From Hydrogenophaga sp. NFH-34 (GTDB lineage: Bacteria > Pseudomonadota > Gammaproteobacteria > Burkholderiales > Burkholderiaceae_C), in NCBI RefSeq assembly GCF_021401345.1, contig NZ_JACBGE010000001.1:186001-250000 (forward strand): DNA of 64,000 bases, given 5' to 3'. This document shows, piece by piece, positions 39,591-51,182 of the stretch (its first letter is position 1; every line of letters begins with the position of its first letter). Below the pieces are notes generated by a model, which did no database searches, was not told the origin of the DNA, and was given only the letters and a program-made list of their open reading frames with translations. Both the position numbers and the translations under genes were made by a program.

Positions 39591-41024
39591 TCAGTCGGCC
39601 GCTGGCGTCGGGGCCAGCGGCAGGTCCAGGGTGATGTGGGTGCCGCGGCCGGGCTGGGCCACCACGGTGACGCGCCCGCGCAGTTGCTGCAGCAGGCGGA
39701 TGACCACCGCCACGCCGAGCCCGGCTTCGTCGGTGGGCTCGGTGCCGGCTTGCAGGTGCTGCGCCAGGACGGCGGGCATGCCCGGTCCCGGGTCCAGCAC
39801 TTCCAGCCGCAGGTCCAGCGGCTGCAGCGTGCAGCGCAGCGTGACATCGCTGTCCGGAGGGCTGGCTTTCACGGCGTTGAGCAACAGGTTGAGCAGGATC
39901 TGGCGCACCTCGTGGCCGCCCACCGGCACGGCCTGCGCCAGCGTGCTGTCGACGTGCAGGCGGACCCGGGCGCGGCGGGCCTGGGGCTCGATCAGGCGCT
40001 GGATGTCCAGCAGATCCTGCGGGCCGAACGCCTGCAGATCCTGCGGTGGGCGGTGCGTGGCCAGCGTGGCGTCTGCCACGCCGGCCAAGGCCCGCATGCC
40101 GCGCTCCATGAAGTCGAGCGCCTCGGCCCGGGTCTGGGGCTGGTCGCCGAACTTGCGCAGGGTGTCGATGGCGGTGAGCACGCCCGCCAGCGGGTTGCGC
40201 ACTTCGTGCGCCAGCGTGGCGGCCATGCGGCCGAGCACGGCCTCGCGTTCCTGCTCGGCCATGCGGGTCAGCAGGGCTTCGCGGTCCTGGGCCGCCAGGG
40301 CCATGCGGTTGTAGGCCTGCAGCAGGCGCGCGGTTTCCTGGTCGTCGTCGTTGACCAGGCCCTGCGGAACGGGTTCGGGGCCTTGCTCGGTGCTGCGCTG
40401 CAGGTGTTCGGTCAGCACGGCCACGGGGCGCTGGAGCCGGCGCACCAGCACCAGCGCGACCAGGGCGCAGGCCAGGCTCAGCGCCAGGTCGAGCGCGACG
40501 ACGCGCCACCAGAGCTGGCGGCGTTCGCTCACGTAGCTGGTGACGTCGAGGTTGGCGACCACCCGCAGGGGCGCCGAGGCCTGGCTGTCCAGCCGGTCGT
40601 CCGTCAGCGGGCGCCAGATCCAGTAGGAACTGTCCTCGTCGTCCAGCCAGTGCCCGTAGGGGCTCTGGGCCACCGCTTCGGGCATGGCCACCGGTTCCAG
40701 GCCGGCGCGGTCGGCGCGGGCCAGGGGCTGGCGCTGTGCGTCCAGCACGAACAGGCGCCGGTCGACCAGCCCCTGGTGGAGGCGCAAGGCTTCCTGCAGC
40801 GTGCGCGCGATGCCCTCGCGGTCGTCCCGGATGACGGGGGGCAGCAGGGCGGCGCCCAGGCCGTCGAGGTAGATCTGGCCCATGCGGTCGAGCTGCCGCT
40901 CGATCTGCTGCGACAGACCCTGAACGGCCCACTGGGTGGTGCCGGCGGCCGCGATCAGCACCATGGCCGCCACGGCCAGGGGCAGCCGCGTGGTCATGGG
41001 GAGTCGGTGGAACCAGTTCAACAT
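39591..41024 (-). CDS. Sensor histidine kinase (DctB/NtrB-like partner)
   Basis: 477 residues. TM1 is at about 13-33 and TM2 at about 173-195 (VVALDLALSLACALVALVLV). They enclose a periplasmic sensor of about 140 residues with no family I can name. The H-box is ATLAHEVRNPLAGVLTAI with H273. The ATP-binding domain has QILLNLLLNAVKAS, DPGPGM and a shortened G2 box (EAGLGVAVVIRL). The start MLNWFHRLP at 41024 lies 25 bp after mrpG, so it is probably the eighth gene of the mrp transcript. Its periplasmic signal is unknown; ionic or pH stress would fit the linkage but is inference. Confidence 0.9.
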   Translation of the reverse strand: MLNWFHRLPMTTRLPLAVAAMVLIAAAGTTQWAVQGLSQQIERQLDRMGQIYLDGLGAALLPPVIRDDREGIARTLQEALRLHQGLVDRRLFVLDAQRQPLARADRAGLEPVAMPEAVAQSPYGHWLDDEDSSYWIWRPLTDDRLDSQASAPLRVVANLDVTSYVSERRQLWWRVVALDLALSLACALVALVLVRRLQRPVAVLTEHLQRSTEQGPEPVPQGLVNDDDQETARLLQAYNRMALAAQDREALLTRMAEQEREAVLGRMAATLAHEVRNPLAGVLTAIDTLRKFGDQPQTRAEALDFMERGMRALAGVADATLATHRPPQDLQAFGPQDLLDIQRLIEPQARRARVRLHVDSTLAQAVPVGGHEVRQILLNLLLNAVKASPPDSDVTLRCTLQPLDLRLEVLDPGPGMPAVLAQHLQAGTEPTDEAGLGVAVVIRLLQQLRGRVTVVAQPGRGTHITLDLPLAPTPAAD

Positions 41025-41049
41025 GGGACGGGGCAAAGGCCCCGCCATC

Positions 41050-41877
41050 TTATGCGGGCCGGGCGCCGCGCAGCACGCGCACGGGATGCCGGCCGGTCCA
41101 GCCCAGGCGGGCTGCCACGTCGGGGCGCAGGTCGAGCACGCCGTGGTCGAACCAGGCGTCGGCACCGGCCAGCAGCAGGTCGTCGGCGTGGCAGTGCTGG
41201 CGCAGCGCCGTGCTGGGGCGGCCTTCCGCCAACTGGGTCGACCAGGCCAGCGAGGTCCGGCGCGCCGCCGCCTCGAAGCGCTGGATCACCCCGGCGGCGC
41301 CCTGGCGGGCCTGGGCGATGCGGCGTTCGCGCATGCCCTGGGCGTGCCAGCCCGCGCCGATGGGCACGGGGCCGACGTTCTGCAGGCGGGGCAGGTCGAT
41401 GAGCGCCATGCCGCAGAGTTCCGCGCCCTGTTCGCGGGCGAGCTGCACCGCCTGTGCGATGGCGTGGTCGGCATGCGGGCCTTCGGCCAGCATCAGCACG
41501 ACCCGGCGCACCGGCGCGCTGGTCGGGGCGATCGAGGGGGTGGGGCTGGCGCGGCCGAGCAGGCCTTGCAAGGCGTCTTCGTGCGTGCCACGCCACAGCG
41601 GCGCGCCGCTCACGTAACCGGCGCGCCCGATCAGGTGCCCAGCCACCGGGGTGGTCAGCAGCAGGAACAGCACGGCCAGGCCGGCCTTGATCCAGGTCGA
41701 TGCGCTGCCATCGAAGGCCGCCACGCCCAGCAGCACCAGGCCGCTGCCGGCCACGCCGGCCTTGGTGGCGGCGTGCATGCGCATGAAGAAATCGGGCAGG
41801 CGCAGCACGCCGATGGCGGCGAACAGGCACAACACGGCGCCGCCGAGCAGCAGCAGGGTTCCGATCCAGGTGTTCAT
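41050..41877 (-). CDS. mrpG: Mrp cation/proton antiporter subunit G fused to a universal-stress-like domain
   Basis: 275 residues, against roughly 100-130 for ordinary MrpG/PhaG. Residues 1-95 are the subunit proper, with three membrane segments and the family's AAIGVLRLPDFFMRMHAATKAGVAGSGL. Residues about 122-275 form an alpha/beta domain resembling the universal stress protein fold (RRVVLMLAEGPHADHAIAQAVQLAREQGAELCGMALIDLP, then ADDLLLAGA). It lacks the GSxGxG ATP loop of classical Usp proteins. The reading frame is continuous, with no sign of a frameshift. It overlaps mrpF by 4 bp. The appended domain is cytoplasmic by prediction and could sense nucleotide or stress state. Confidence 0.88.
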   Translation of the reverse strand: MNTWIGTLLLLGGAVLCLFAAIGVLRLPDFFMRMHAATKAGVAGSGLVLLGVAAFDGSASTWIKAGLAVLFLLLTTPVAGHLIGRAGYVSGAPLWRGTHEDALQGLLGRASPTPSIAPTSAPVRRVVLMLAEGPHADHAIAQAVQLAREQGAELCGMALIDLPRLQNVGPVPIGAGWHAQGMRERRIAQARQGAAGVIQRFEAAARRTSLAWSTQLAEGRPSTALRQHCHADDLLLAGADAWFDHGVLDLRPDVAARLGWTGRHPVRVLRGARPA

Positions 41878-42185
41878 GGCGTGTCCTCCTTCGGGGTGCC
41901 CTCGGTGGAGCGGATGGCACCGCGGGCGATGAAGCCGGCAAAGGCCACCGTGGCCAGAAAGCCGACCAGGGCCACGCCGAGCGCGATGTCGATGAAGGCC
42001 GCCGAGCCCGAAACCAGCGCGGCCAGGCCGGCTGCGGCGACGCCGATCAGGCCGAGCATGTCCAGCGCGATCACGCGGTCGGCGGCGCCGGGGCCGCGCA
42101 CGATGCGCACAGACGCGGCCAGGGTGGCGGCGGCCAGCAGCAGCGCGGCCGCCACCTGGACCAGGGAGAGCAGGGTGTGGTTCAT
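41874..42185 (-). CDS. mrpF: Mrp cation/proton antiporter subunit F
   Basis: 103 residues, three membrane segments, with the family motif RIVRGPGAADRVIALDMLGLIGVAA. Small subunit of the multisubunit Na+(K+)/H+ antiporter complex in the inner membrane. Starts in an overlap with mrpE and ends in an overlap with mrpG, each 4 bp. Confidence 0.93.
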   Translation of the reverse strand: MNHTLLSLVQVAAALLLAAATLAASVRIVRGPGAADRVIALDMLGLIGVAAAGLAALVSGSAAFIDIALGVALVGFLATVAFAGFIARGAIRSTEGTPKEDTP

Positions 42186-42511
42186 TCCAGGGCCTCCTTC
42201 ACGCGGCGTTCAAAACCGTCCTGAATCTGGGCCACGGTGTCGTCGCCCAGATTCATCACATGCACATAGAGCCAGCGGCGGTCGTCGCTGACATGCAGGC
42301 TGGTGGTGCCCGGCGTCAGCGTGACCAGGTTGGCCAGCAGGGCGATGCCGGTGTCGGTGCGCAGGCTCAGTGGCACGGCGACGATGCCGCTGCGGCGGAT
42401 GCACCGGGGGTCCAGCACCGCCTGCAGCACGTCGCGCACCGACAGCACCAGTTCCCGGATGAAGAGGCCGGCCAGCACGAGCCAGGCCGGCAGACGGGTC
42501 AGGGGTTTCAT
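42182..42511 (-). CDS. mrpE: Mrp cation/proton antiporter subunit E
   Basis: 109 residues with PAWLVLAGLFIRELVLSVRDVLQAVLDP, VPLSLRTDTGIALLANLVTLTPGTTSL and LYVHVMNL, the conserved core of MrpE. It is somewhat shorter than typical MrpE (about 160), with only one N-terminal membrane segment, as in the Pha1-type systems. Start at 42511 overlaps the mrpD stop (ATGA). Confidence 0.9.
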   Translation of the reverse strand: MKPLTRLPAWLVLAGLFIRELVLSVRDVLQAVLDPRCIRRSGIVAVPLSLRTDTGIALLANLVTLTPGTTSLHVSDDRRWLYVHVMNLGDDTVAQIQDGFERRVKEALE

Positions 42512-44063
42512 GGCGCCACTCCCGGGTCGTTGAAGGGGGCGGCCGGCGCTGCGCTGGGGCGGGTGGCGAGCACGGCCTGCACATAGGGTTCGCGGGCCAG
42601 CAGCTGTTCGGCCGCCCGCAGCGAAAAGTCGACGAAGGGTTGGGTCCAGAGGCCGATGGTCAGCGTCACCGCCGCCAGCGCGCCGATGGGCACCAGCATG
42701 GCCGCCCGCGCCGCCGGGTTGGCGCGCCACTGGCGCGCGGCTTCCTGCGACAGCGGCGGTGCGGCCTTCCAGAACGCCTCGTTCCAGATCTTGAGCATGG
42801 AATACAGCGTGAGCGCGCCCACGGCGAGCGCCGCCACCGCCAGGGCGACGTGGCCGGCGTCCAGGCTGGATCGGATCACCACGAACTTGGCCCAGAACCC
42901 CGACAGCGGCGGCAGGCCGGCCAGCGACAGCGCCGGCACCGCGAACAGCAGCGCCAGCACGGGCGCACTGCGGTGCAGGCCGCCGATGCGCTTGAGGTCG
43001 TAGGAGCCGCCCGCCAGGCGCACGGCGCCCGCGATCAGGAACAGGTTGGCCTTGACCACGATGTGGTGCAGCACATACAGGATCGCTCCGGCGATGGCCA
43101 GCGGCGTGGCCACGGCCAGCCCGACCAGCATGTAGCCGATCTGGCTGATGATGTGGAACGACAGGATGCGCCGGATGTCGTAGTGGCTGGCGGCGCCCAG
43201 CACGCCGGTGACCATGGTCAGCACCGCCAGCACGCCGACGATGGGGCCGATGAAGCCGATGTCGGCCCCGAACAGCAGCGTGAAGCAGCGCAGGATGGCG
43301 TAGACCCCGACTTTGGTGAGCAGCGCGGCGAAGATCGCGACCACCGGGGCGCTGGCCGTGTGGTAGGCCGCCGGCAGCCAGAAAAACAGCGGGAACACCG
43401 CCGCCTTGGCCCCGAAGGCGAGCAGGAACAGCACCGCCAGCGTGGTCACCAGGCCGGTGTTGCCGACGGTCGGCAGCGTGCGCGCGAGGTCGGCCATGTT
43501 CAGCGTGCCGGTCAGGCCGTAGAGAAAGCCCACGCCCATCAGGAACAGCGTGGTCACCAGCAGGTTCAGCACCACGTACTTCACCCCGGCGTCGAGCTGG
43601 GCGCGCGTGCCGCCCTGCACCAGCAGACCGAAGGAGGCGATCAGCATCACCTCGAACCAGACGTAGAGGTTGAAGATGTCGCCGGTGAGGAAGGCGCCGG
43701 TCACGCCCAGCAGCAGCCCGTGGTAGAGCGGGTGGAACCAGGCGCGCTCGCGTTCGCGGGCGCCGTCGGCCAGCGCGTAGACCGAGATCGCCACCGCCAT
43801 CAGGCCGGTGATCACGACCATGGCGGCGCTGAACAGGTCGGCCACGAAGCTGATGCCGAAGGGGGCGGCCCATTGGCCGAACTGCGTGGCCAGCACGGTG
43901 CCGCCGTACACGGCCTGCAGCAGCGCCAGGCTGGCGGCCAGCAGCAGCACACTGCCGGCCAGGCTGGCCCAGCGCTGGGCCCGGGGCCAGGGGTGCAGCA
44001 GGGCGCCCAGGGCCACGCTGAGCAGAGGCACCGCGATGGGCAGGGTCAAGAGCAGGTGGGCGT

Positions 44064-44067
<4 letters not shown>
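42508..44067 (-). CDS. mrpD: Mrp cation/proton antiporter subunit D
   Basis: 519 residues, about fourteen membrane segments, homologous to complex I NuoN/NuoM-type proton-channel subunits. Conserved blocks are FNLYVWFEVMLIASFGLLV, FGAKAAVFPLFFWLPAAYHTASAPVVAIFAALLTKVGVYAILR (with the essential Lys in the broken helix) and FHIISQIGYMLVGLA. Central ion-translocating subunit together with MrpA. Overlaps mrpC and mrpE by 4 bp. Confidence 0.96.
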
Positions 44068-44453
<386 letters not shown>

Positions 44454-44454
44454 G

Positions 44455-44865
44455 TCAGGCGGTCTCCTCGTCGAGGTAGTAGCTCACGAAGGCGGTCACC
44501 GCACCCAGCACCGCCAGGTAGACGCCAACGTCGAAGATCAGCGCCGTGCCCAGGGCCAGGCCGCCCTCGGTCAGCACCCACTGGTGGGTGAGAAACGGCG
44601 CCTGCGCCAGCAGGCCGGGTCCGCCCGCCAGCAGCGCGAGCAGCAGGCCGGTGCCGGCCACCGCCGCCGGCGGCCAGCGCAGGGCGGCCAGCAGCGCGGC
44701 GCGGCCGCGGGGCAGGGCGTAGACCGTAAACCCGGCCGCCGCCACCAGGCCGCCGACGAAACCGCCACCGGGTTCGTTGTGTCCGCGCCAGAGCAGGTAG
44801 AGCGAGAACAGCAGGGCCATGGGCAGCAGGAAGCGGCCGGCCACACGCAGGATCAGGGCATTCAT
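44455..44865 (-). CDS. mrpB: Mrp cation/proton antiporter subunit B
   Basis: 136 residues, four membrane segments, with [33 protein letters not shown], the family signature, and [17 protein letters not shown] near the end. GAGGAG precedes the ATG at 44865, which overlaps the mrpA stop. In many proteobacteria MrpA and MrpB are one fused polypeptide; here they are separate overlapping genes, as in Bacillus. Confidence 0.94.
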   Translation of the reverse strand: MNALILRVAGRFLLPMALLFSLYLLWRGHNEPGGGFVGGLVAAAGFTVYALPRGRAALLAALRWPPAAVAGTGLLLALLAGGPGLLAQAPFLTHQWVLTEGGLALGTALIFDVGVYLAVLGAVTAFVSYYLDEETA

Positions 44866-47189
44866 CGGGGAGGCTCCTCGACCGGGGATGACGAAGCGGG
44901 ACGGGGGCGTGTGCCCGCCAGCACCGCCGCGGCGGCCAGCGCCGCGAGGGCCAGCACGGTGATCTCGCCCAGGGTGTCGAGCGCGCGGAAGTCCACGATG
45001 ATCACGTTCACCAGGTTGCGGCCGTGCGCCTCGGGCACGCTGGCCGCGCGGAAGAAGTCGGACAGCCGCTGATCGAAGGGGCTGGCCAGCACCGACAGCA
45101 GCACGCCGGTGGCGACCGCGCCGAAGCCGGCGGCGATCAGGGCGTCGGTTCGTCGCTGGCCGGGCGAGCGGGCATCGGTGGTGGCAAAGGGCATGCGCCC
45201 GACGATGGCCAGCAGCACCACGATGGCCACGGCCTCGACCGAAAACTGCGTGAACGCCAGGTCCGGTGCGCCGTGGAACAGGAACACCAGGGCCAGGCCG
45301 AAACCGGCCATGCCGGCGGCCACGATGCCCGGCATGAAGTTCGGCGCCCGCAGCAGCGCGGCGGTGGCCAGCAGCAGCAGCGCCGGCAGCAGCGCGTGCA
45401 GCGACAGCGCGCCGTCCAGTGTCGGCCAGGCCAGTCCACCCCGGGCCCAGAGCGTGGTGCCGACGGCCAGGCCGATGACCACCAGCGTGGCGCCGATGTA
45501 GCGGCGCAGGCTGCCCGACTGGATGACCCCGGTCTGCCAGGTGGCCAGGCGCTGCAGCCCGCGCATCAGGTGGTCGTAGGCCGCATCGGGGCCGTGCCGG
45601 TCGATGGCAGGGCGGGCCTTCAGCACCCGGTGCAGCCGGTCCCAGCCCTGGTAGATGCCAGCGCCCAGCGCCAACGTGAGCACGCTCAGCGCCAGCATGG
45701 GGGTGAGGCCGTGCCAGAGGGCGAGCGAGGTGGGCGCTGCGTGGCCGGCCACCGCTTCGGCGGCGGCATTCACCAGGCCGCCGGCCAGGCCGGGCGCGAC
45801 GCCCAGCATCAGGCCGGCGACGGCCAGCAGCACCGGACCCAGCCACATGGCGGCGGGCGGGTCGTGCGGAGTCTGCGGCGTGGGGCGCAGCGGCCCCCAG
45901 AACGTGCGCACGGTGACGACGCCGGCCACGGCCACCATCACGCCGTTGGCCAGGATCGCGATGGCCACCGGCAGCCACGAGGCGGCCGCCTCCAGATGCG
46001 CTTCGTACACCAGTTCCTTGGCCACGAAGCCCACGAACGGTGGCAGCCCGGCCATCGACAACCCGGCCAGCAGCGCCACCGCCGCGGTCAGCGGCATGCG
46101 GCGTGCCAGGCCGCCCAGCCGGGTGGTGTCGCGCGTGCCCGCCTCGTGGTCGACGATGCCCGCCACCATGAACAAGCAGGCCTTGTACAGCGCGTGCACG
46201 ATCAGGAAGGTGGCCATGGCCGTGGCAGCCAGCGGATGGGGCAGGGCCAGCAGCAGCACCAGCGTGCCCAGCGACACGACGGTGGAATAGGCCAGCACGC
46301 GCTTGAGGTCGGTCTGGCGCAGCGACAGCACCGCGCCGGTGAGCATGGTGGCCAGCCCGGCCGTCACCAGCAGGCTGGTCCACAGGGCGTGGTCGCCGTA
46401 CACGGGATTGAGCCGGGCCAGCAGATAGACGCCCAGCTTGACCATGGTCGACGAATGCAGGAAGGCCGACACCGGCGTGGGCGCGACCATGGCGTTGGGC
46501 AGCCAGGCGTGCAGCGGGACCTGGGCCGACTTGGCAAAGGCTCCGAGCGCCACCAGGGCGATCACCCAGGGCGCGCTGGCGTGGGCGGCCAACGCCGGGC
46601 CCTGGGCCAGGATTTCCGACACCCGGAAGGTGCCGGCCGCCGATCCCAGCACGATGGCGCCGGCCAGCAGCGACAGCCCGCCGCCCACGGTGATCAGCAG
46701 CCCCTGTTGCGCGGCGCGGCGCGAGGCGGGGTCTTCCGGCTTGAACCCGATCAGCATGAACGAGGCCAGGCTGGTCAGCTCCCAGAACACCAGCAGGGTG
46801 ATCAGGTCGTCGGCCAGCACGGCGCCCAGCATGGCGCCCATGAACACGCTGAGCCGGGCAAAAAAGCGCGGCTGGTCCGGGTGGTCGGCCAGATACCGTG
46901 CGGCGTACAGGAAGATGAAGCTGCCGATGCCGGTGATCAGCAGCGCCATCAGCAGCGACAGACCGTCCAGCCGCAGCGCCAGCGTCACGCCCAGGCTGGG
47001 AATCCAGTGCCAGGCTTCGGTGGGGTGCTGGCCGCCCAGAACCGCCGGCACCTGGCTCGCCAAACCGGCGAACAGCACCGCCGGCAACAGGGCCACCCAG
47101 GGCGTCAGGTGGCGCCTGGGGGCGCGCAGCAGCCAGACCAGCCAGGGGCCGATGGCAAAGCTCGAAAAAGTGATCAGGGTCAGCAGCAT
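44862..47189 (-). CDS. mrpA: Mrp cation/proton antiporter subunit A
   Basis: 775 residues, about twenty membrane segments, NuoL homologue. Diagnostic blocks are [86 protein letters not shown] and the MrpA-specific C-terminal part with [18 protein letters not shown] and [16 protein letters not shown]. The start at 47189 (MLLTLITF) is preferred because GGAGCGG lies 5-8 bases upstream; an in-frame ATG at 47225 would add 12 hydrophilic residues. First gene of the mrp operon, divergent from clpS. Confidence 0.96.
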   Translation of the reverse strand: MLLTLITFSSFAIGPWLVWLLRAPRRHLTPWVALLPAVLFAGLASQVPAVLGGQHPTEAWHWIPSLGVTLALRLDGLSLLMALLITGIGSFIFLYAARYLADHPDQPRFFARLSVFMGAMLGAVLADDLITLLVFWELTSLASFMLIGFKPEDPASRRAAQQGLLITVGGGLSLLAGAIVLGSAAGTFRVSEILAQGPALAAHASAPWVIALVALGAFAKSAQVPLHAWLPNAMVAPTPVSAFLHSSTMVKLGVYLLARLNPVYGDHALWTSLLVTAGLATMLTGAVLSLRQTDLKRVLAYSTVVSLGTLVLLLALPHPLAATAMATFLIVHALYKACLFMVAGIVDHEAGTRDTTRLGGLARRMPLTAAVALLAGLSMAGLPPFVGFVAKELVYEAHLEAAASWLPVAIAILANGVMVAVAGVVTVRTFWGPLRPTPQTPHDPPAAMWLGPVLLAVAGLMLGVAPGLAGGLVNAAAEAVAGHAAPTSLALWHGLTPMLALSVLTLALGAGIYQGWDRLHRVLKARPAIDRHGPDAAYDHLMRGLQRLATWQTGVIQSGSLRRYIGATLVVIGLAVGTTLWARGGLAWPTLDGALSLHALLPALLLLATAALLRAPNFMPGIVAAGMAGFGLALVFLFHGAPDLAFTQFSVEAVAIVVLLAIVGRMPFATTDARSPGQRRTDALIAAGFGAVATGVLLSVLASPFDQRLSDFFRAASVPEAHGRNLVNVIIVDFRALDTLGEITVLALAALAAAAVLAGTRPRPASSSPVEEPPR

Positions 47190-47293
47190 GTTCCGCTCCG
47201 GTGGGCCACGGAAAGTGCAAGCCATGTGCCCGCCCGGGGTGGCGGAGGCTTCCCTTACAAATCAAAGGTTTGCGAGCGGCGGCGCGGTGGGTG

Positions 47294-47332
47294 TGTTCAC
47301 CGTGCTGAACAGCGCGGGGGTTCTCTGTTCAG
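47294..47332. promoter_or_regulatory. Triple TGTTCA repeat in the clpS/mrp divergent gap
   Basis: TGTTCA (47294-47299), its inverse TGAACA (47306-47311) and TGTTCA again (47326-47331) alternate in orientation. The last two extend to CTGAACAG / CTGTTCAG (8-bp arms, 12-bp spacer). This 226-bp gap separates the mrp operon from clpS. The pattern suggests a dimeric regulator binding at two overlapping sites. Confidence 0.4.
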
Positions 47333-47403
47333 GAAAGTGGACAGCGCAGCGGTGGGCGCAGTCTCAAAATGCCCACACCGCGTTTGCACCCGTGCGCGCT
47401 GGC

Positions 47404-47409
47404 TAGAAT
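47404..47409 (+). promoter_or_regulatory. -10-like TAGAAT of clpS, 6 nt before the start codon
   Basis: TAGAAT ends six bases before the clpS ATG, with TTGCAC at 47384-47389 only 14 bp further up. No ribosome site lies between TAGAAT and the ATG, so the mRNA may be leaderless. Confidence 0.4.
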
Positions 47410-47415
47410 GAATCC

Positions 47416-47763
47416 ATGGCCAACAAACCTGTCAAACCCCCGGTCGCGCCGCCACAAAGTGGCAGCGACGACTCGGTCGTGCTCGAGCGTCGCACGCAGC
47501 GGGTCCAGCCTCCGCAGATGTACCAGGTGGTGCTGCTCAACGACGACTTCACCCCCATGGAATTCGTCGTCCAGGTCATTCAGGAATTCTTCAGCAAAGA
47601 CCGTGAAACTGCCACCCAGATCATGCTGAAGATCCACCTGGAAGGCAAAGGCGTGTGCGGCATCTATTCCCGCGATGTCGCCAACACCAAGGTCGACCAG
47701 GTCCTGCAGGCGTCGCGGCAGGCCGGACATCCGCTGCAGTGCGCCAGTGAACCCATTGAATAA
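47416..47763 (+). CDS. clpS: ATP-dependent Clp protease adaptor ClpS
   Basis: 115 residues. The disordered N-terminal tail is followed by the conserved fold: [25 protein letters not shown] (the NDD/TPME residues that bind the N-degron alpha-amino group), [20 protein letters not shown] and KVDQV. Delivers N-end-rule substrates to ClpA. The canonical clpS-clpA pair lies 89 bp apart. Confidence 0.97.
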   Translation: MANKPVKPPVAPPQSGSDDSVVLERRTQRVQPPQMYQVVLLNDDFTPMEFVVQVIQEFFSKDRETATQIMLKIHLEGKGVCGIYSRDVANTKVDQVLQASRQAGHPLQCASEPIE

Positions 47764-47852
47764 GCTGGAATCGAACCCATGTGATGGTCTCTTCCCCCGA
47801 TCCCACCCGGACTCACCGCGTATCCTGACCCACCACCCAAAAGGAAGTGTCC

Positions 47853-50195
<2,343 letters not shown>

Positions 50196-50244
50196 GGGCT
50201 ATCGCGCCTGCCGCCCATACCGCGGGCGGCGTGACTGCTTCCGA

Positions 50245-50270
50245 GGCCCCTGTTCGCAGGGGCCTTTTTT
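50245..50270 (+). terminator. Rho-independent terminator of clpA
   Basis: GGCCCCTG pairs with CAGGGGCC (8 bp) with a stable TTCG loop, followed by TTTTTT, 49 bp after the clpA stop. Confidence 0.94.
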
Positions 50271-50404
50271 CTGGGGCATGCTCCGCGTGTCCCGTTCGGA
50301 AGGCATTGCCTTCGCCGGAGCCAGCCGCCGGATGGGTCATGGTTCACAATCGGGCGCTTTCCGAACCCTGCCGGGACATGGTGCCCGGCCTCGCGAGAAT
50401 TCCC

Positions 50405-51007
50405 ATGCTGCTTGACGCTTCCGAATCCCAACTCGTCCTGATCGATTACCAAGCCCGCCTGATGCCGGCGTTGCACGACGGCGCTGCCGCCCTGGCCAAC
50501 GCCTTGCGCCTGGCGCAGGCGGCGCAGCAGTTGCGGGTGCCGGTGTTCGGGACCGAGCAGAACCCCGGGAAGCTCGGGACCAACGACGAGGCGCTGAAAG
50601 CCCTGTGCCAGAAGACCCTGGCCAAGATGCATTTCAGCGCCGTGGCAGAAGGCCTGGGCGAGTGGTTGCGTCCGCCGGCGCGGCCGGCCGGCAATGCACG
50701 CAGCCTGCCCAAGCACCTGCAGAAACCGGCCGCACCGGCGGTCAGCGAGCGCGGGTCCATCGTGGTGGCCGGTTGCGAAACCCATGTCTGCCTGCTGCAG
50801 ACGGCACTGGAATTGCTGGAAGAGGAGTTCGAAGTCTGGGTGGTCACCGATGCCTGTGCTTCGCGCACCGAGCGCAACCGCGACGCAGCGTTCGACCGGC
50901 TGGCCGGTGCCGGCGCCGAACTGGTGACCACCGAGATGGTGGTGTTCGAATGGTTGCGCACAGCGGAGCATCCAGCTTTTCGCGAGGTGCAGGCGCTCAT
51001 CAAGTGA
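50405..51007 (+). CDS. Isochorismatase-family cysteine hydrolase
   Basis: 200 residues. Catalytic triad candidates are D in LVLIDYQARL, a lysine in the KTLAKMHFSAV region, and the nucleophile cysteine in VVAGCETHVCLLQTALEL. It resembles the YcaC-like group of isochorismatase-fold amidohydrolases. The start at 50405 (MLLDASESQ) is the usual N-terminus; the frame stays open upstream into the clpA terminator. Substrate unknown. Single gene with its own terminator-like hairpin. Confidence 0.87.
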   Translation: MLLDASESQLVLIDYQARLMPALHDGAAALANALRLAQAAQQLRVPVFGTEQNPGKLGTNDEALKALCQKTLAKMHFSAVAEGLGEWLRPPARPAGNARSLPKHLQKPAAPAVSERGSIVVAGCETHVCLLQTALELLEEEFEVWVVTDACASRTERNRDAAFDRLAGAGAELVTTEMVVFEWLRTAEHPAFREVQALIK

Positions 51008-51047
51008 TGCCGTCGCCCGGCGCGTGATGCGGCGCGCAGGCGGGTGC

Positions 51048-51076
51048 ACAAAGCGCAGCTCGGCCGGGCGCTTTGT
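51048..51076 (+). terminator. Candidate terminator after the cysteine hydrolase
   Basis: ACAAAGCGC (51048-51056) pairs with GCGCTTTGT (51068-51076), 9 bp with an 11-nt loop. The T-rich right arm is short, so termination may be partial. Confidence 0.45.
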
Positions 51077-51112
51077 CAGACTGTCGCAAGTCTGCGATTC
51101 ATAATTATGAAT
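51077..51112. promoter_or_regulatory. Two adjacent palindromes in the prpE promoter
   Basis: CAGACT-N6-AGTCTG (51077-51094) is followed two bases later by the perfect 16-bp palindrome ATTCATAATTATGAAT (51097-51112), which contains CATAAT as a possible -10 and is the most AT-rich point of the region. They lie 71 bp before prpE and look like overlapping promoter and operator. Confidence 0.5.
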
Positions 51113-51182
51113 TCAGTTTCGAGGTGTGCTGGGGCCACCTCGCCGTGACAGACGCATCCGCCACCGCATTGAGGAGACGACC

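Noticed and set aside
44455..47189. Frameshifted fusion of MrpA and MrpB
   Set aside because: Both proteins are complete, MrpB has its own GAGGAG ribosome site, and the ATGA overlap is a clean gene junction.
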